Counted from the first letter of the stretch, positions 42,657-51,362 are shown. The stretch is 64,000 bases of DNA from Streptomyces bauhiniae (GCF_004784475.1 NZ_SRRT01000003.1:62001-126000), one strand, 5' to 3'. The notes: generated by a model not told the origin, from the letters alone. Program-made: numbers and translations.

Positions 42657-44081
42657 ATGTCAGACAGCTCCCCCCTGCCGCCCGTACGGCTGCGTCCCGA
42701 AGCGGAGCTGGCGCGTGCCGCGCTGTCCACCCCGCTGCTCTCCCGCGCCGCCCGGCTCGCCCGCTGGGCGGGCCCCGAGACCCGCGTCGACGGGGGCGGG
42801 GGCCTGGTCGAGGAGCAGGTGCCCGCGGCCGCCGAACTGCTCGGACTGACCGGCGACTACGCCGCCGCGGACACCACCGAGGCGTGGGGCGTAGCCGTGG
42901 ACACCGGCCTGATCGAGATCACCGACGAGGAGGCCGGGACCGTGGCCCCCGGCGCGGACCTCGCCCTGCTGACCGGCGCCCCGCACGACGTGCTGACGAT
43001 CTGGCTGGCCGCGCTGGACACGGTGGTCGCGGATGCCGGGGTGCCGGACCTGGAGGGGCTGGCCGCCGCTCTGGAGGAGGGCGGCGAGATCGATTTCTCG
43101 ACGTTCGACTGGGACCCCGAGGGCGAGGCGGAGCTGCTCGACGGCGTGCTCGGCAACCTCTACCTGCTCACCGTCGGTGAGGACGGACCCGGCGAGAGCC
43201 CGGTGCCCCTGCCCGCGCTGGCCGCTTCCACCATCGTCCCCGACGACCTGGCGGAGCCCAGCAACGACGTCCTGGAGCAGGTCTCCGACGCGATGATGAA
43301 GCTGGACGAACAGTTCCGGCTGCTGGAGCCGATCGGCCTGGTCGAATACCGGCCGGTGGACGAGGAGTTGATGGCCGGCGAGGAGGAACCCGCCGAGCCG
43401 GTCGACGAGGACGACATCGCCCGCTACGGCATGGTCCGGCTGACCCCGCTCGGCCTGTACGGCCTCCGTGCCCGGCTGCTGGAGGCGGGGTTCGAGGCGC
43501 CGGCCGTCGGCGAGCTGGCCGACAAGGGCGCGGACGCGCTGTTGGACGGCACCGCCGGGTACGGGGAGTTCGCCGCGCGTGCCGAGACCGAGCAGTGGCT
43601 CGACCGGCGTGAACCCCTCGCCGCAGCACGGGAGTTGCTCGCGGCGGCGCGCGGCGCGGACACCGGGGCGCCGCTGCGGCGGCTGCGCTGCCAGCAGGCG
43701 CTGTCCCTGGTCGGCGCGGCGGCCGAGCCCGCGCTGCGGGAGGTGCTGGACGACCCCGAGCTGGGCGGTCTGGCCCGGGTCTGGCTGAGCGAGCGGGGCG
43801 CGTCCGACGTGCCCCCGCCCTCGGAGGACCTGGTGTTCTGGCTGACCGTGGACACGATCGCCGCGCAGCTCCAGGCGGAGGGCAACTCCGAGGAGCTGCA
43901 GGCGCTGGTGGAGGGGCTGGCGGAGCAGCACAGCGGGTTCTTCTCGGCCGCCTGGCGGGTGGAGCACCCGGCGACGGCCGACGTGCTGGAGGCGATGGGG
44001 CGGCTGCACCCCGACAAGCGGGTGGCCAAGGAGGCGCGGAAGGCGGCGTTCAAGGCGAGGTCGCAGCAGCAGGGGAACTGA
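42657..44081 (+). CDS. Conserved hypothetical cytosolic protein, 474 aa, HEAT-like C-terminus
   Basis: I do not recognise a named family. The sequence is acidic, Leu/Ala-rich and largely helical, without signal peptide or membrane segments. Residues about 90-270 are rich in Asp/Glu; residues about 320-400 (RRLRCQQALSLVGAAAEPALREVLDDPELGGLARVWLSERGA) resemble a degenerate HEAT repeat pair, and the basic tail ends AFKARSQQQGN. AGGAGA before the ATG is a good ribosome site. Divergent from the nuclease and followed by the PhoX-like gene after a PHO-box-like site, so it is probably a separate unit. Confidence 0.8.
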   Translation: MSDSSPLPPVRLRPEAELARAALSTPLLSRAARLARWAGPETRVDGGGGLVEEQVPAAAELLGLTGDYAAADTTEAWGVAVDTGLIEITDEEAGTVAPGADLALLTGAPHDVLTIWLAALDTVVADAGVPDLEGLAAALEEGGEIDFSTFDWDPEGEAELLDGVLGNLYLLTVGEDGPGESPVPLPALAASTIVPDDLAEPSNDVLEQVSDAMMKLDEQFRLLEPIGLVEYRPVDEELMAGEEEPAEPVDEDDIARYGMVRLTPLGLYGLRARLLEAGFEAPAVGELADKGADALLDGTAGYGEFAARAETEQWLDRREPLAAARELLAAARGADTGAPLRRLRCQQALSLVGAAAEPALREVLDDPELGGLARVWLSERGASDVPPPSEDLVFWLTVDTIAAQLQAEGNSEELQALVEGLAEQHSGFFSAAWRVEHPATADVLEAMGRLHPDKRVAKEARKAAFKARSQQQGN

Positions 44082-44126
44082 CGGCCCCTGGGGTGTACGG
44101 CAGCGGTGTCCTGTGCGCGGCTCGGT

Positions 44127-44148
44127 GTTCAACTGCCGTTCAGCGGGG
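44127..44148 (+). promoter_or_regulatory. Probable PHO box (two 11-bp direct repeats)
   Basis: GTTCAACTGCC directly followed by GTTCAGCGGGG, two units of the Streptomyces PhoP repeat (consensus close to GTTCACC-N4). It lies 80 bases before the PhoX-like gene, where phosphate control is expected. Confidence 0.6.
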
Positions 44149-44227
44149 GGCGGGAGTGTGTCGGCCGAACGAGGCCGCGCCACCCTCGCCCTCCGCCACG
44201 GGCGTCCCGACCGTCACAGGAGACACC

Positions 44228-45649
44228 ATGTCACTCACCCGCAGGGACTTCGCCAGGTCTACGGCGGCCGGCGGTGCCGGGGTCGTACTCGCGGGCAGCG
44301 TCGGCGCCCTCGCCACCGCCCCGCAGGCCCTCGCCGCCACGGATCTCGACGGCGCGGCGGACGCGCACGGCCACCCCGGCATCGGGTACGGCCCGCTGCT
44401 CCCCGACCCGGACGGCATCCTCGCGCTGCCCGCCGGCTTCTCGTACCGGGTGGTGACGTACTCCGGCCGTACGCGGCTGGAGTCGGGCGAGCCGACCCCG
44501 TCGAACCACGACGGCACGGCGGCCTTCGCCGGTCCGCGCGGTGCCGTGCTGCTGGTGAACAACCATGAGCTGAAGGGGCCGCGCGCGAGCTGGGCGCACC
44601 CGGTGCCGCTGGCCGAGGGCCTGGTGTACGACCCGGCGGCCTCGGGTGGCTGCACGGTGGTGGAGGTCCGCCGCGACCATGTCGCCGAGTGGGTGGGCAT
44701 CGCCGGTACGTCGACCAACTGCGCGGGTGGCAGCACTCCTTGGGGTACCTGGCTGACCTGCGAGGAGACCGAGGACCGGGCCGGGCAGAACGGCATGAGC
44801 AAGGACCACGGCTACGTCTTCGAGGTCGACCCCGCCGACCGCCGGGCCAACCACGCCCCGAAGCCCCTGAAGGCGCTGGGCCGTTACGCCCACGAGGCGG
44901 TGGTGGTCGACCCGAAGCGGGGCCACCTCTTCCTCACCGAGGACGCCGCCGGCCCCAACGGCCTGTTCTACCGCTGGACTCCGCCGCAGGGCTTCCACCA
45001 CGGCCGGGGCCGGCTGCGCACCCTCGCGGACGACGCCGGCGTCCTCCAGGCGTTCCGCTGCTTCGACTCCGGCGGCCGCTTCGTGGACGACCTCTCCCGC
45101 GCGACGCGTACCGGCACGGTGTACGGCGTGGACTGGGTCGACGTCCCCGACCGGGACGCGCTTTCGGTGCCGGTGCGGCAGCAGTTCCGCGACGGCCGGG
45201 TGACACGGGCCCGCAAGCTGGAGGGCATGTGGTGGGGCGACGGCGGGGTGTACGTCGTCTCGTCCTACGCCCGCGAGGAGAGCCCCGTACAGCACGACGG
45301 TCAGGTGTGGTTCTACGACCCCCGCCGCCGGACCCTGACCCTCAAGGTCCTCCTCGGCACCGGCGGCACCTTCGACGGCCCCGACAACATCACCGTCTCC
45401 CCCTACGGGGGCCTGGTCATCGCCGAGGACGGCGAGGGCGTACAGCACCTCTTCGGCGCGACGGACGGGGGCCGTACGTACCCGATCGCCCGCAACGAGC
45501 TGAACATCGGCACCGAATCCGCCCCCGCCTACAGCGAGTTCACCGGCGTCACCTTCTCCCCCGACGGCCACGCCCTCTTCGCCAACATCCAGGACCCCGG
45601 CATCATGCTGGCGATCACGGGCCCCTGGAAGCGACAGCGCCGCGGCTAA
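44228..45649 (+). CDS. Tat-exported PhoX-family protein (probable alkaline phosphatase)
   Basis: 473 residues with a Tat signal (TRRDFARSTAAGGAGVVLAGS). The PhoX-like DUF839 domain shows GAVLLVNNHELKG, GTSTNCAGGSTPWGTWLTCEET, YAHEAVVVDPKRGHLFLTEDA, LEGMWWGDGGVYVVSS and FDGPDNITVSPYGGLVIAEDG, the beta-propeller with calcium/iron ligands. It should release phosphate from esters outside the cell. ATG 44228 after AGGAGA; an in-frame upstream ATG at 44093 would lack a Tat signal at the N-terminus. Confidence 0.88.
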   Translation: MSLTRRDFARSTAAGGAGVVLAGSVGALATAPQALAATDLDGAADAHGHPGIGYGPLLPDPDGILALPAGFSYRVVTYSGRTRLESGEPTPSNHDGTAAFAGPRGAVLLVNNHELKGPRASWAHPVPLAEGLVYDPAASGGCTVVEVRRDHVAEWVGIAGTSTNCAGGSTPWGTWLTCEETEDRAGQNGMSKDHGYVFEVDPADRRANHAPKPLKALGRYAHEAVVVDPKRGHLFLTEDAAGPNGLFYRWTPPQGFHHGRGRLRTLADDAGVLQAFRCFDSGGRFVDDLSRATRTGTVYGVDWVDVPDRDALSVPVRQQFRDGRVTRARKLEGMWWGDGGVYVVSSYAREESPVQHDGQVWFYDPRRRTLTLKVLLGTGGTFDGPDNITVSPYGGLVIAEDGEGVQHLFGATDGGRTYPIARNELNIGTESAPAYSEFTGVTFSPDGHALFANIQDPGIMLAITGPWKRQRRG

Positions 45650-45692
45650 ACTCTGCGGGCACGCCCCCGCCGCCCGACAGAAAGCACGACCC

Positions 45693-46241
45693 ATGCGGGC
45701 AGACGCCCGACGCAACCACACCCGCCTCCTGAACGCCGCCGCCTCAGCCTTCGCCGAACACGGCGAAAACGCCTCCCTGGACGACATCGCGAAACGCGCG
45801 GGCGTGGGCTCCGGCACGCTGTACCGCCACTTCCCGACGCGGCGGGCGTTGCTGGAGGCGGCGTATGCGGCGCGGATCGAGGCGCTGGGGGTGCGGGGCG
45901 AGGAACTGTCGCGGTCGTTGCCGCCGGGCGAGGCCCTGACGATGTGGCTACACGAGCTCTGCGCGGCCACCATCCAGGTCCGCGGCCTGAAGACCCTGCT
46001 GGGCACTGCCGCCACCGACACTCCTCTCACCACCTGCGGCACCCTGGTGAAGTCGACGGCAACCACTTTGCTGACGGCCGCCCAATCGGAAGGCACCCTC
46101 CGCCCCGACCTCACCCCCACGGACCTGCTCCGCCTCACGCAGGGTGTTGCGACGGCGGCGGAACTGGGGGGCGGGGAAGCGCGGGAGATCGAGCGGTACC
46201 TGGGGTGGCTGCTGGACGGGATTCGGGTCAGCGGAGATTGA
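45693..46241 (+). CDS. TetR-family transcriptional regulator
   Basis: 182 residues; HTH RRNHTRLLNAAASAFAEHGENASLDDIAKRAGVGSGTLYRHFPTRRALLEA (about 6-56). The C-terminal ligand domain is of the SBP-like TetR type common in Streptomyces. Target unknown; the gene is 43 bases after the PhoX-like gene. Its end overlaps the convergent XRE gene by 14 bases. Confidence 0.9.
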   Translation: MRADARRNHTRLLNAAASAFAEHGENASLDDIAKRAGVGSGTLYRHFPTRRALLEAAYAARIEALGVRGEELSRSLPPGEALTMWLHELCAATIQVRGLKTLLGTAATDTPLTTCGTLVKSTATTLLTAAQSEGTLRPDLTPTDLLRLTQGVATAAELGGGEAREIERYLGWLLDGIRVSGD

Positions 46242-47079
46242 GAGCGCGGCGGGCCGCGGTGATGACGTTCTGGGCTTCGGTCCCGTACACCGCCGACTCG
46301 CGGAGAGTGTGCCAGACCTTCGAGTAGAGGGCGATGTTGTCGGCGTCGTCCAACCACATCTCGGCATGCCAGTCCTCCGCGACGACCACCCGGTCATCCA
46401 GGACCCAGAAGCCGTTGGCGGGCACGATCTTGACGGGGGCGGCAAAGGGGACGACGCCCAGCTCGACGGTGTCCATCCCGATCATGCCGGTCAGCCGGTC
46501 GAGCTGGGCGGCCAGCACGGAGGGCGGACAGATCAGCGAGCGCAACGCGGCTTCCCACATCAGCACGTGAAGCTTGCGGCCGGGCCGGTAGAGCCACTCC
46601 TGCCGCTGCACTCGGGAGCGGACGGCGTCGTCGATGTCGTTGGCGCCGCCAAGCAACTCGGCGTACCGCTGGATGACGTGGTGGGCGTACTCGGGGGTCT
46701 GCAACAGACCAGGGATCACCGACTCTTCCCAGATCCACATGAGCGAGGTGCGTTCGATCTCCGCGCTCAACCCTTCGTGCATCGGCTTGAAGCCGTTCGC
46801 CAACGCCCTGCGCCATGACCTGATGTGTGATTCGAAGCCCGCGAGCCGGGCGGCCAGCTCGGCGTACACCTCAGGCTGCTCGGTCGCGTCGGCCCACGCC
46901 CTCAGGTCCTCGGGGGTAGCCGTCTGCTTGCCATTCTCCAGCTTGCTGACCTTGGAGCCCTGCCACCCGAGGCGCAGGGCCAGTTGCTGACCGGTGAGCC
47001 GGCCACCAGGGCATGAGAAACGCAGCTCACGCAGCCGCGTCCCCAGGGCCACTCTGGCCTGCTGATAGTCAGTGCTCAC
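46228..47079 (-). CDS. XRE-family regulator with DUF5753 domain
   Basis: 283 residues: HTH_31/XRE (about 10-65, RLREL..GGRLTGQQLALRLGWQGSKVSKLENGKQTATPEDL) followed by DUF5753 (about 95-275, PGLLQTPEYAHHVI, RVQRQEWLYR, LHVLMWEAALR, VPFAAPVKIVPANGFWVLDD). This is the WhiJ/AbaA-type regulator that occurs in many copies in Streptomyces, usually with a small partner protein. Here the partner position is taken by the DUF6879 gene 12 bases upstream. Likely acts on the local cluster or on development. Confidence 0.92.
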   Translation of the reverse strand: MSTDYQQARVALGTRLRELRFSCPGGRLTGQQLALRLGWQGSKVSKLENGKQTATPEDLRAWADATEQPEVYAELAARLAGFESHIRSWRRALANGFKPMHEGLSAEIERTSLMWIWEESVIPGLLQTPEYAHHVIQRYAELLGGANDIDDAVRSRVQRQEWLYRPGRKLHVLMWEAALRSLICPPSVLAAQLDRLTGMIGMDTVELGVVPFAAPVKIVPANGFWVLDDRVVVAEDWHAEMWLDDADNIALYSKVWHTLRESAVYGTEAQNVITAARRALNLR

Positions 47080-47091
47080 CGGTCACGCGCA

Positions 47092-47838
47092 CTATCCGGC
47101 CTCAGCGACCAGTGCCTCGAACTCGTCCCGCGCTATGGCGTGGTGCATCGCAGCGTCACGTGCGATGCAGTACCGGACGACCTCGGCTGGTTCGGTGATC
47201 AGCTCGATGTTCGTGATGTGGTCGGCGTCGTCGAAGTGCAACAGCGCGACGAGCCGCGAGTCGAAGATCCAGAAGTCCTCGGCGGGCAGGTCGGTGGCGT
47301 CTTCGCGCCACAGGTACCGGATGTCCTCGCCCACGGCCGCGTTGTGCCGGGCGTAGTCGAGCAGGAACAGTTGCTCCGTAGTGAGCGGCTTGTCCGCGAC
47401 GCGCACCCGACCGACCGTCTTCCCTGCCTCGGTCTGGGCCTTGATGTTGACGAACCAGGGCTCACTGAAGTCGCACGGCGACGAGCCGGTGGCCAGGAAC
47501 GCCTGGAAGTCGGGGTCCTCACGGTCCGAGGCGTAACCGCGCCGGGTCTCCAGCCGCCAGGCGGTGTGTTTGAAGGTCTCGAAGAGGCGGCGGAAGGTAG
47601 CCCGGTCCACGAGTTCGGGCACGCATTCCATCTCCTTCGGCCCCCAGTTCACGAGCAGTTCGCGCGGCACGGCAACCGCCGCATCGCCGGGCCCGAAGTG
47701 CTGGAGCTGCGCGAGGCCTTCGGGGTCGGTGACGGGCGTGCCCTGAACGATGACTTCACCGGTGCCCTCATCCGTGTGCAGGGCGGGGCAGCCATCGACC
47801 TTGCTGTCTGTGCCGACGAAGCGTAACTGACGGGCCAT
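47092..47838 (-). CDS. DUF6879-family protein with N-terminal extension; TTA codon at codon 5
   Basis: 248 residues. Residues about 78-248 (ELVDRATFRRLFETFKHTAWRLETRRGYA, PWFVNIKAQTEAGKTVGRVRVAD, DIRYLWREDATDLPAEDFWIFDSRLVALLHFDDAD, CIARDAAMHHAIARDEFEAL) match DUF6879. Residues 1-75 (RQLRFVGTDSKVDGCPALHTDEGTGEVIVQGT) look like a separate small protein usually encoded just before it, so the gene seems to be a fusion. Codon 5 is TTA (47824-47826). Twelve bases upstream of, and in operon with, the XRE regulator. Molecular role unknown; probably a partner of the regulator. Confidence 0.8.
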   Translation of the reverse strand: MARQLRFVGTDSKVDGCPALHTDEGTGEVIVQGTPVTDPEGLAQLQHFGPGDAAVAVPRELLVNWGPKEMECVPELVDRATFRRLFETFKHTAWRLETRRGYASDREDPDFQAFLATGSSPCDFSEPWFVNIKAQTEAGKTVGRVRVADKPLTTEQLFLLDYARHNAAVGEDIRYLWREDATDLPAEDFWIFDSRLVALLHFDDADHITNIELITEPAEVVRYCIARDAAMHHAIARDEFEALVAEAG

Positions 47839-48010
47839 GAGCGCTCTCCGTTCCGGGGGATGTGGTCCACCAGCATGGCGGCGGCCCGGTCTCGGCACTA
47901 CGGGGTCAAGGTGGGCGGCTGAGAAAACACCAGCAATATTGGCGACTGGTCGAGCAAACTCGGGAAAACACCGTACCGCCCACCAACCCAGCATCTCTAG
48001 CGTCCAGTTC
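47839..48010. promoter_or_regulatory. Divergent control region of the XRE/DUF6879 module
   Basis: 172 bases between divergent starts. Contains GAAAACACC twice (47923-47931, 47964-47972) and the perfect palindrome CAATATTG (47934-47941). These are unusually AT-rich for the region and are candidate sites for the neighbouring XRE regulator. Confidence 0.4.
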
Positions 48011-48208
48011 ATGGCAACCGAAGAACAGCAAGACCCCTTCACGGCGGTAGAGACCCTGAAGACAGCCCTGGCCGGCGCAGGCATCGTCCTCCCCTCCCTC
48101 GCGGTCGACATCGCGTCACCGGCACTGAAGCTCGTAGAGCTGGGACGCGTACGAGCCGACGTGGCGGCCCGCCTGGCCGAGGTACTCCGGAAGGGCGGTC
48201 AAGCGTGA
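48011..48208 (+). CDS. Small conserved actinomycete protein, 65 aa
   Basis: MATEEQQDPFTAVETLKTA... followed by a hydrophobic-Ala-rich helix pair (LAGAGIVLPSLAVDIASPALKLVELGRVRADVAARLAEVL). Too short to assign a function; proteins of this kind are frequent beside XRE/DUF5753 genes in Streptomyces. ATG 48011 is the first after the divergent control region. The stop overlaps the GTG of the next small gene, so the two are coupled. Confidence 0.75.
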   Translation: MATEEQQDPFTAVETLKTALAGAGIVLPSLAVDIASPALKLVELGRVRADVAARLAEVLRKGGQA

Positions 48209-48429
48209 GCGAGAGAGTCCCCACAACACTCTGCACAGGCAAGCTCCCCTACCCGGCCGGAACCTTGGTGATGGACCAGGTCTCGGAACGCACGGGCCAC
48301 CTGGTCTACGTCCTGGAGGAGCGAACCAAGGAGAAGTGGAGGCTCGTCAGCAGTCAAGCATTCATGCGCCCCGTCGGCGGAGGCATCGAGTGGGACGTTC
48401 CTCTGGAGCGCATCAGGCCGGTGGACTAG
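48205..48429 (+). CDS. Small conserved actinomycete protein, 74 aa
   Basis: GTG start overlapping the previous stop (GTGA). Predicted beta-rich small protein: AGTLVMDQVSERTGHLVYVLEERTKEKWRLVSSQAFMRP then EWDVPLERIRP, resembling small SH3-like barrels found in the same type of locus. No function known. Confidence 0.75.
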   Translation: MSERVPTTLCTGKLPYPAGTLVMDQVSERTGHLVYVLEERTKEKWRLVSSQAFMRPVGGGIEWDVPLERIRPVD

Positions 48430-48525
48430 TGCCGGACTTCAACAGCAGTGATCGTCACGCTCCGCACACCTGTACGCCCCGGCCGACAGGCCCACTCCGA
48501 TTGCAGATCAGAGGAACTGCCACAG

Positions 48526-49635
48526 CTATTCCTCATCGCAGTGCGCCTCGTAGTAGCTGCCGAAATAACCCTGAGCCGACTCACAGAGCTCATCTAGGGG
48601 GCCAAGCATGAGCGCCGCGTCCGGATCGACAAGTGAGGCGATCTCCCTAATCGCAAGTTGATTCAAGAAAAAGAAGAAGCACGAGGTCGCGCCAGCCACC
48701 CATGCGGCGGAAGCATAATTCACCTCTCCGCCGATCGGATTGAAAAATGGATGGGCCCGGTCAGAGCGTGCAGTGACGGACAGAGCTCCACTATGGATCG
48801 CGCAATTCATGGTCAGGTAAGCATGCCGCAAACTGTCCATCACTGCCGCTTCTTCAACGTCGCGGAAGGTAACGCGAGAGCCAGGTTCGGCGCCAGGGAT
48901 CCCAGTCCGCGCCCACCCGTAGGGGCGGAACACCTCGTCACCCCAGGCAGCTCTCATGGCATCTTCCAATCCGGGTGCATCAGCGAAAGGATCCTCTTCT
49001 CCCATGAATCGCGCATCCTTCCTACGCTCAACCATCGCGGATAGGTGATACCTCTCTGTCAACTCATATGTAGGGGTGTTGCGAACCACTAGAAAGCTTG
49101 TGATAGCTGTCACCTCGTACAGACTGCGCGCTCGCGCCAGGGCCCCTTCGTTAAATCCCTTGCGCGCCAGCAAGTCCACCTCGGAAACAATCGAACAGCC
49201 TCGCGCATGCAACCCCAAGATCACCAAAACATGTAGCGCGGACCCCCCGATCACACCTGGGGCCGCGATCACACTGTCACGCGAAAGGCCATCCTCGGCG
49301 AGCTTCTGCCCGAAGCTACGAAAAAGATCACGATGGACGTCTTCAGCAACTGTCACGGCATTTGAAAGGAGACGGAATCCGGTTCCTAGCTTCTTCAAAA
49401 TTGAGCGCTCGTTGTGTTGCGCAGTCCGAGCACGGCGTTGCCGGCCGTACTTCATGCTCCACTTGATCGAACGGCGCACGACGGGGTCGATCTCAGCGGC
49501 CTTCATGAGCACGGCATCGAGGGCTGCGCGGAACACTTCGTCCCGATCCATGGTGTTCGGGTCTGTGATCGTTCCATCCAGGACCATCGCGTCCACTTGG
49601 GCGTTAATGTGATCTGTGAGCCTGGATCGCGACAT
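48526..49635 (-). CDS. Hypothetical protein of DUF5677 type in a low-GC segment
   Basis: 369 residues, mainly helical, two hydrophobic stretches (SALHVLVILGLHARG about 130-145; AWVAGATSCFFFFLNQLAI near 310-328). ARKGFNEGALARARSLYEVTAITSFLV and RYHLSAMVERRKDARF are in the style of DUF5677 proteins (arginine-led helix with LYE). Two lines I counted are 52% and 58% GC against 78% in a dapD line, and codon use is correspondingly relaxed, which indicates recent acquisition. No transposase or integrase remains next to it. Function unknown. Confidence 0.7.
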   Translation of the reverse strand: MSRSRLTDHINAQVDAMVLDGTITDPNTMDRDEVFRAALDAVLMKAAEIDPVVRRSIKWSMKYGRQRRARTAQHNERSILKKLGTGFRLLSNAVTVAEDVHRDLFRSFGQKLAEDGLSRDSVIAAPGVIGGSALHVLVILGLHARGCSIVSEVDLLARKGFNEGALARARSLYEVTAITSFLVVRNTPTYELTERYHLSAMVERRKDARFMGEEDPFADAPGLEDAMRAAWGDEVFRPYGWARTGIPGAEPGSRVTFRDVEEAAVMDSLRHAYLTMNCAIHSGALSVTARSDRAHPFFNPIGGEVNYASAAWVAGATSCFFFFLNQLAIREIASLVDPDAALMLGPLDELCESAQGYFGSYYEAHCDEE

Positions 49636-49922
49636 CGTCCCTCACTCCATTGACTGCAAAGCCTTCCAGGATCCATGCAATACGCTTCTCTATCAAGCGA
49701 GTTTTTCTTGACCTGGAAGGCAGAGGCAGGGGACCGCCGATGCACCCGCACTCAGGCCCCCGCGGTGACGGCCACTGACGCCCTGGCTGCGCTCAGCGCA
49801 GCCGGCTCATGAAATGCGCGAGCGCCCTCCCAGGCCACCTGGGGCCGTGGAAGGACGCTCGATGCCGACCAACACTGACAGTTGCCGGCAGGTCGGCAGG
49901 CCGCTGTAGCTCTGCCGGAGGG
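49636..49922. other. Gene-free stretch with three small hairpins
   Basis: 287 bases between the low-GC gene and dapD. Hairpins: GGCTGCGC-tca-GCGCAGCC (49785-49803), CCCAGG-cca-CCTGGG (49829-49843), and CCGGCAG/CTGCCGG (49885-49918) just after the dapD stop, the last a candidate terminator. GC changes from low to high near 49740, probably the edge of the acquired segment. No tRNA or attachment-site repeat seen. Confidence 0.5.
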
Positions 49923-50909
49923 TCAGTTGTGGCTGTGCAGAATGTCGTTCAACCCGCCCCACACCGCATTGTTAGGCCGAGCCTCCACCGCCCCCGTCAC
50001 CGAGTTGCGGCGGAACAGGATGTTGGAGGCGCCCGAGAGGTCGCGGGCCTTTACGATCTGGCCGTCGGGCATTGTCACGCGGGTGCCGGCTGTTACGTAC
50101 AGGCCCGCTTCGACCACGCACTCGTCGCCCAGGGCGATGCCCACGCCCGCCTCCGCGCCGACGAGGCACCGCTCGCCGATGGCGATGATGACGTTGCCGC
50201 CGCCGGAGAGGGTGCCCATGGTGGAGGCGCCGCCGCCGATGTCGGAGCCGTCGCCGACGACGACGCCGGCGGAGATGCGGCCCTCGACCATGGAGGTGCC
50301 CAGCGTGCCGGCGTTGAAGTTGACGAAGCCCTCGTGCATGACCGTGGTGCCCTCGGCGAGGTGCGCGCCGAGGCGGACGCGGTCGGCGTCGGCGATGCGG
50401 ACGCCCTTGGGGGCGACGTAGTCCGTCATGCGGGGGAACTTGTCGATCGAGGTGACCTGGAGATGCAGCCCGTCGGCGCGCGCGTTCAGCCGGACCTTCT
50501 CGATGTCGTCCACCGCGACCGGGCCGAGCGAGGTCCAGGCGACGTTGGCCAGGTGGCCGAAGATGCCGTCCAGGCTCTGGCCGTGCGGCTTGACCAGGCG
50601 GTGCGAGAGCAGGTGCAGCCGCAGGTAGACGTCGTGCGCATCCAGCGGCTTCTCGTCCAGCGAGGCGATGACCGTACGGACCGCGACCACCTCGACGCCC
50701 CGCCGGGCGTCCGGGCCGAGCGCGGAGACCGCGTTGTCGCCCAGCAGTTCCGCGGCCCGGTCGGCCGAGAGGCGCTCGCTGCCGGAGGGACCCGGCTCCG
50801 CCACCAGCTCGGGCGCCGGGAACCAGGTGTCGAGAACGGTGCCGTCGGCGGCGATGGTGGCGAGACCGGCGGCGACGGCGCCGGTGGTACGGGAAGCAGT
50901 GTCGGTCAT
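49923..50909 (-). CDS. dapD: 2,3,4,5-tetrahydropyridine-2,6-dicarboxylate N-succinyltransferase
   Basis: DapD succinylates tetrahydrodipicolinate in the succinylase branch of lysine/diaminopimelate synthesis. 328 residues, actinobacterial type with left-handed beta-helix hexapeptides ([90 protein letters not shown]). Monocistronic, downstream of the suf operon and separated from it by a hairpin. Confidence 0.95.
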   Translation of the reverse strand: MTDTASRTTGAVAAGLATIAADGTVLDTWFPAPELVAEPGPSGSERLSADRAAELLGDNAVSALGPDARRGVEVVAVRTVIASLDEKPLDAHDVYLRLHLLSHRLVKPHGQSLDGIFGHLANVAWTSLGPVAVDDIEKVRLNARADGLHLQVTSIDKFPRMTDYVAPKGVRIADADRVRLGAHLAEGTTVMHEGFVNFNAGTLGTSMVEGRISAGVVVGDGSDIGGGASTMGTLSGGGNVIIAIGERCLVGAEAGVGIALGDECVVEAGLYVTAGTRVTMPDGQIVKARDLSGASNILFRRNSVTGAVEARPNNAVWGGLNDILHSHN

Positions 50910-50980
50910 GCGGAAAACCTAACGTGGGAGCGGGGTGGCGGCCTAACCGGTACCTGACCGGTGCGGCGCCGGGTACGCGA

Positions 50981-51010
50981 AGGCGGCGGCACCCGAGGGC
51001 GCCGCCGCCT
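50981..51010 (-). terminator. Terminator of the suf operon
   Basis: Perfect 10-bp stem AGGCGGCGGC / GCCGCCGCCT with a 10-base loop, 19 bases after the sufT stop on the minus strand. No T-run. Confidence 0.7.
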
Positions 51011-51029
51011 CATGCCAGAAAACCAAGCC

Positions 51030-51362
51030 TCAGACGTTGAACCCCAGCGCCCGCAACTGCTCGCGGCCGTCGTCGGTGATCTTGTCGGGGCCCCACGGCG
51101 GCATCCAGACCCAGTTGATGCGGAGCTCGCTGACCAGGCCGTCGGTGACGGACTTGGCCTGGTCCTCGATGACGTCCGTCAGCGGGCAGGCCGCGGAGGT
51201 CAGGGTCATGTCGATCGTGGCGATATTCGCGTCGTCGACGTGAATGCCGTAGATCAGACCGAGGTTGACGACGTCGATGCCCAGCTCGGGGTCGACGACG
51301 TCCATCAGGGCCTCGCGGAGTTCTTCCTCCGAGACCGGTTTCATCTCAGCGGTGTCGGTCAT
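51030..51362 (-). CDS. sufT: Metal-sulfur cluster assembly factor (SufT, DUF59/MIP18 family)
   Basis: 110 residues: VSEEELREALMDVVDPELGIDVVNLGLIYGI and TLTSAACPLTDVIEDQA (reactive cysteine in the AACP motif) are the DUF59 hallmarks. SufT helps mature Fe-S proteins under high demand. The ATG overlaps the sufU stop, making it the last gene of the operon. Confidence 0.93.
   Translation of the reverse strand: MTDTAEMKPVSEEELREALMDVVDPELGIDVVNLGLIYGIHVDDANIATIDMTLTSAACPLTDVIEDQAKSVTDGLVSELRINWVWMPPWGPDKITDDGREQLRALGFNV

Noticed and set aside
49740..49922. tRNA gene or attachment site at the edge of the low-GC patch
   Set aside because: Hairpins are present but no cloverleaf, no CCA-end pattern and no direct repeat at the other edge could be found by eye.
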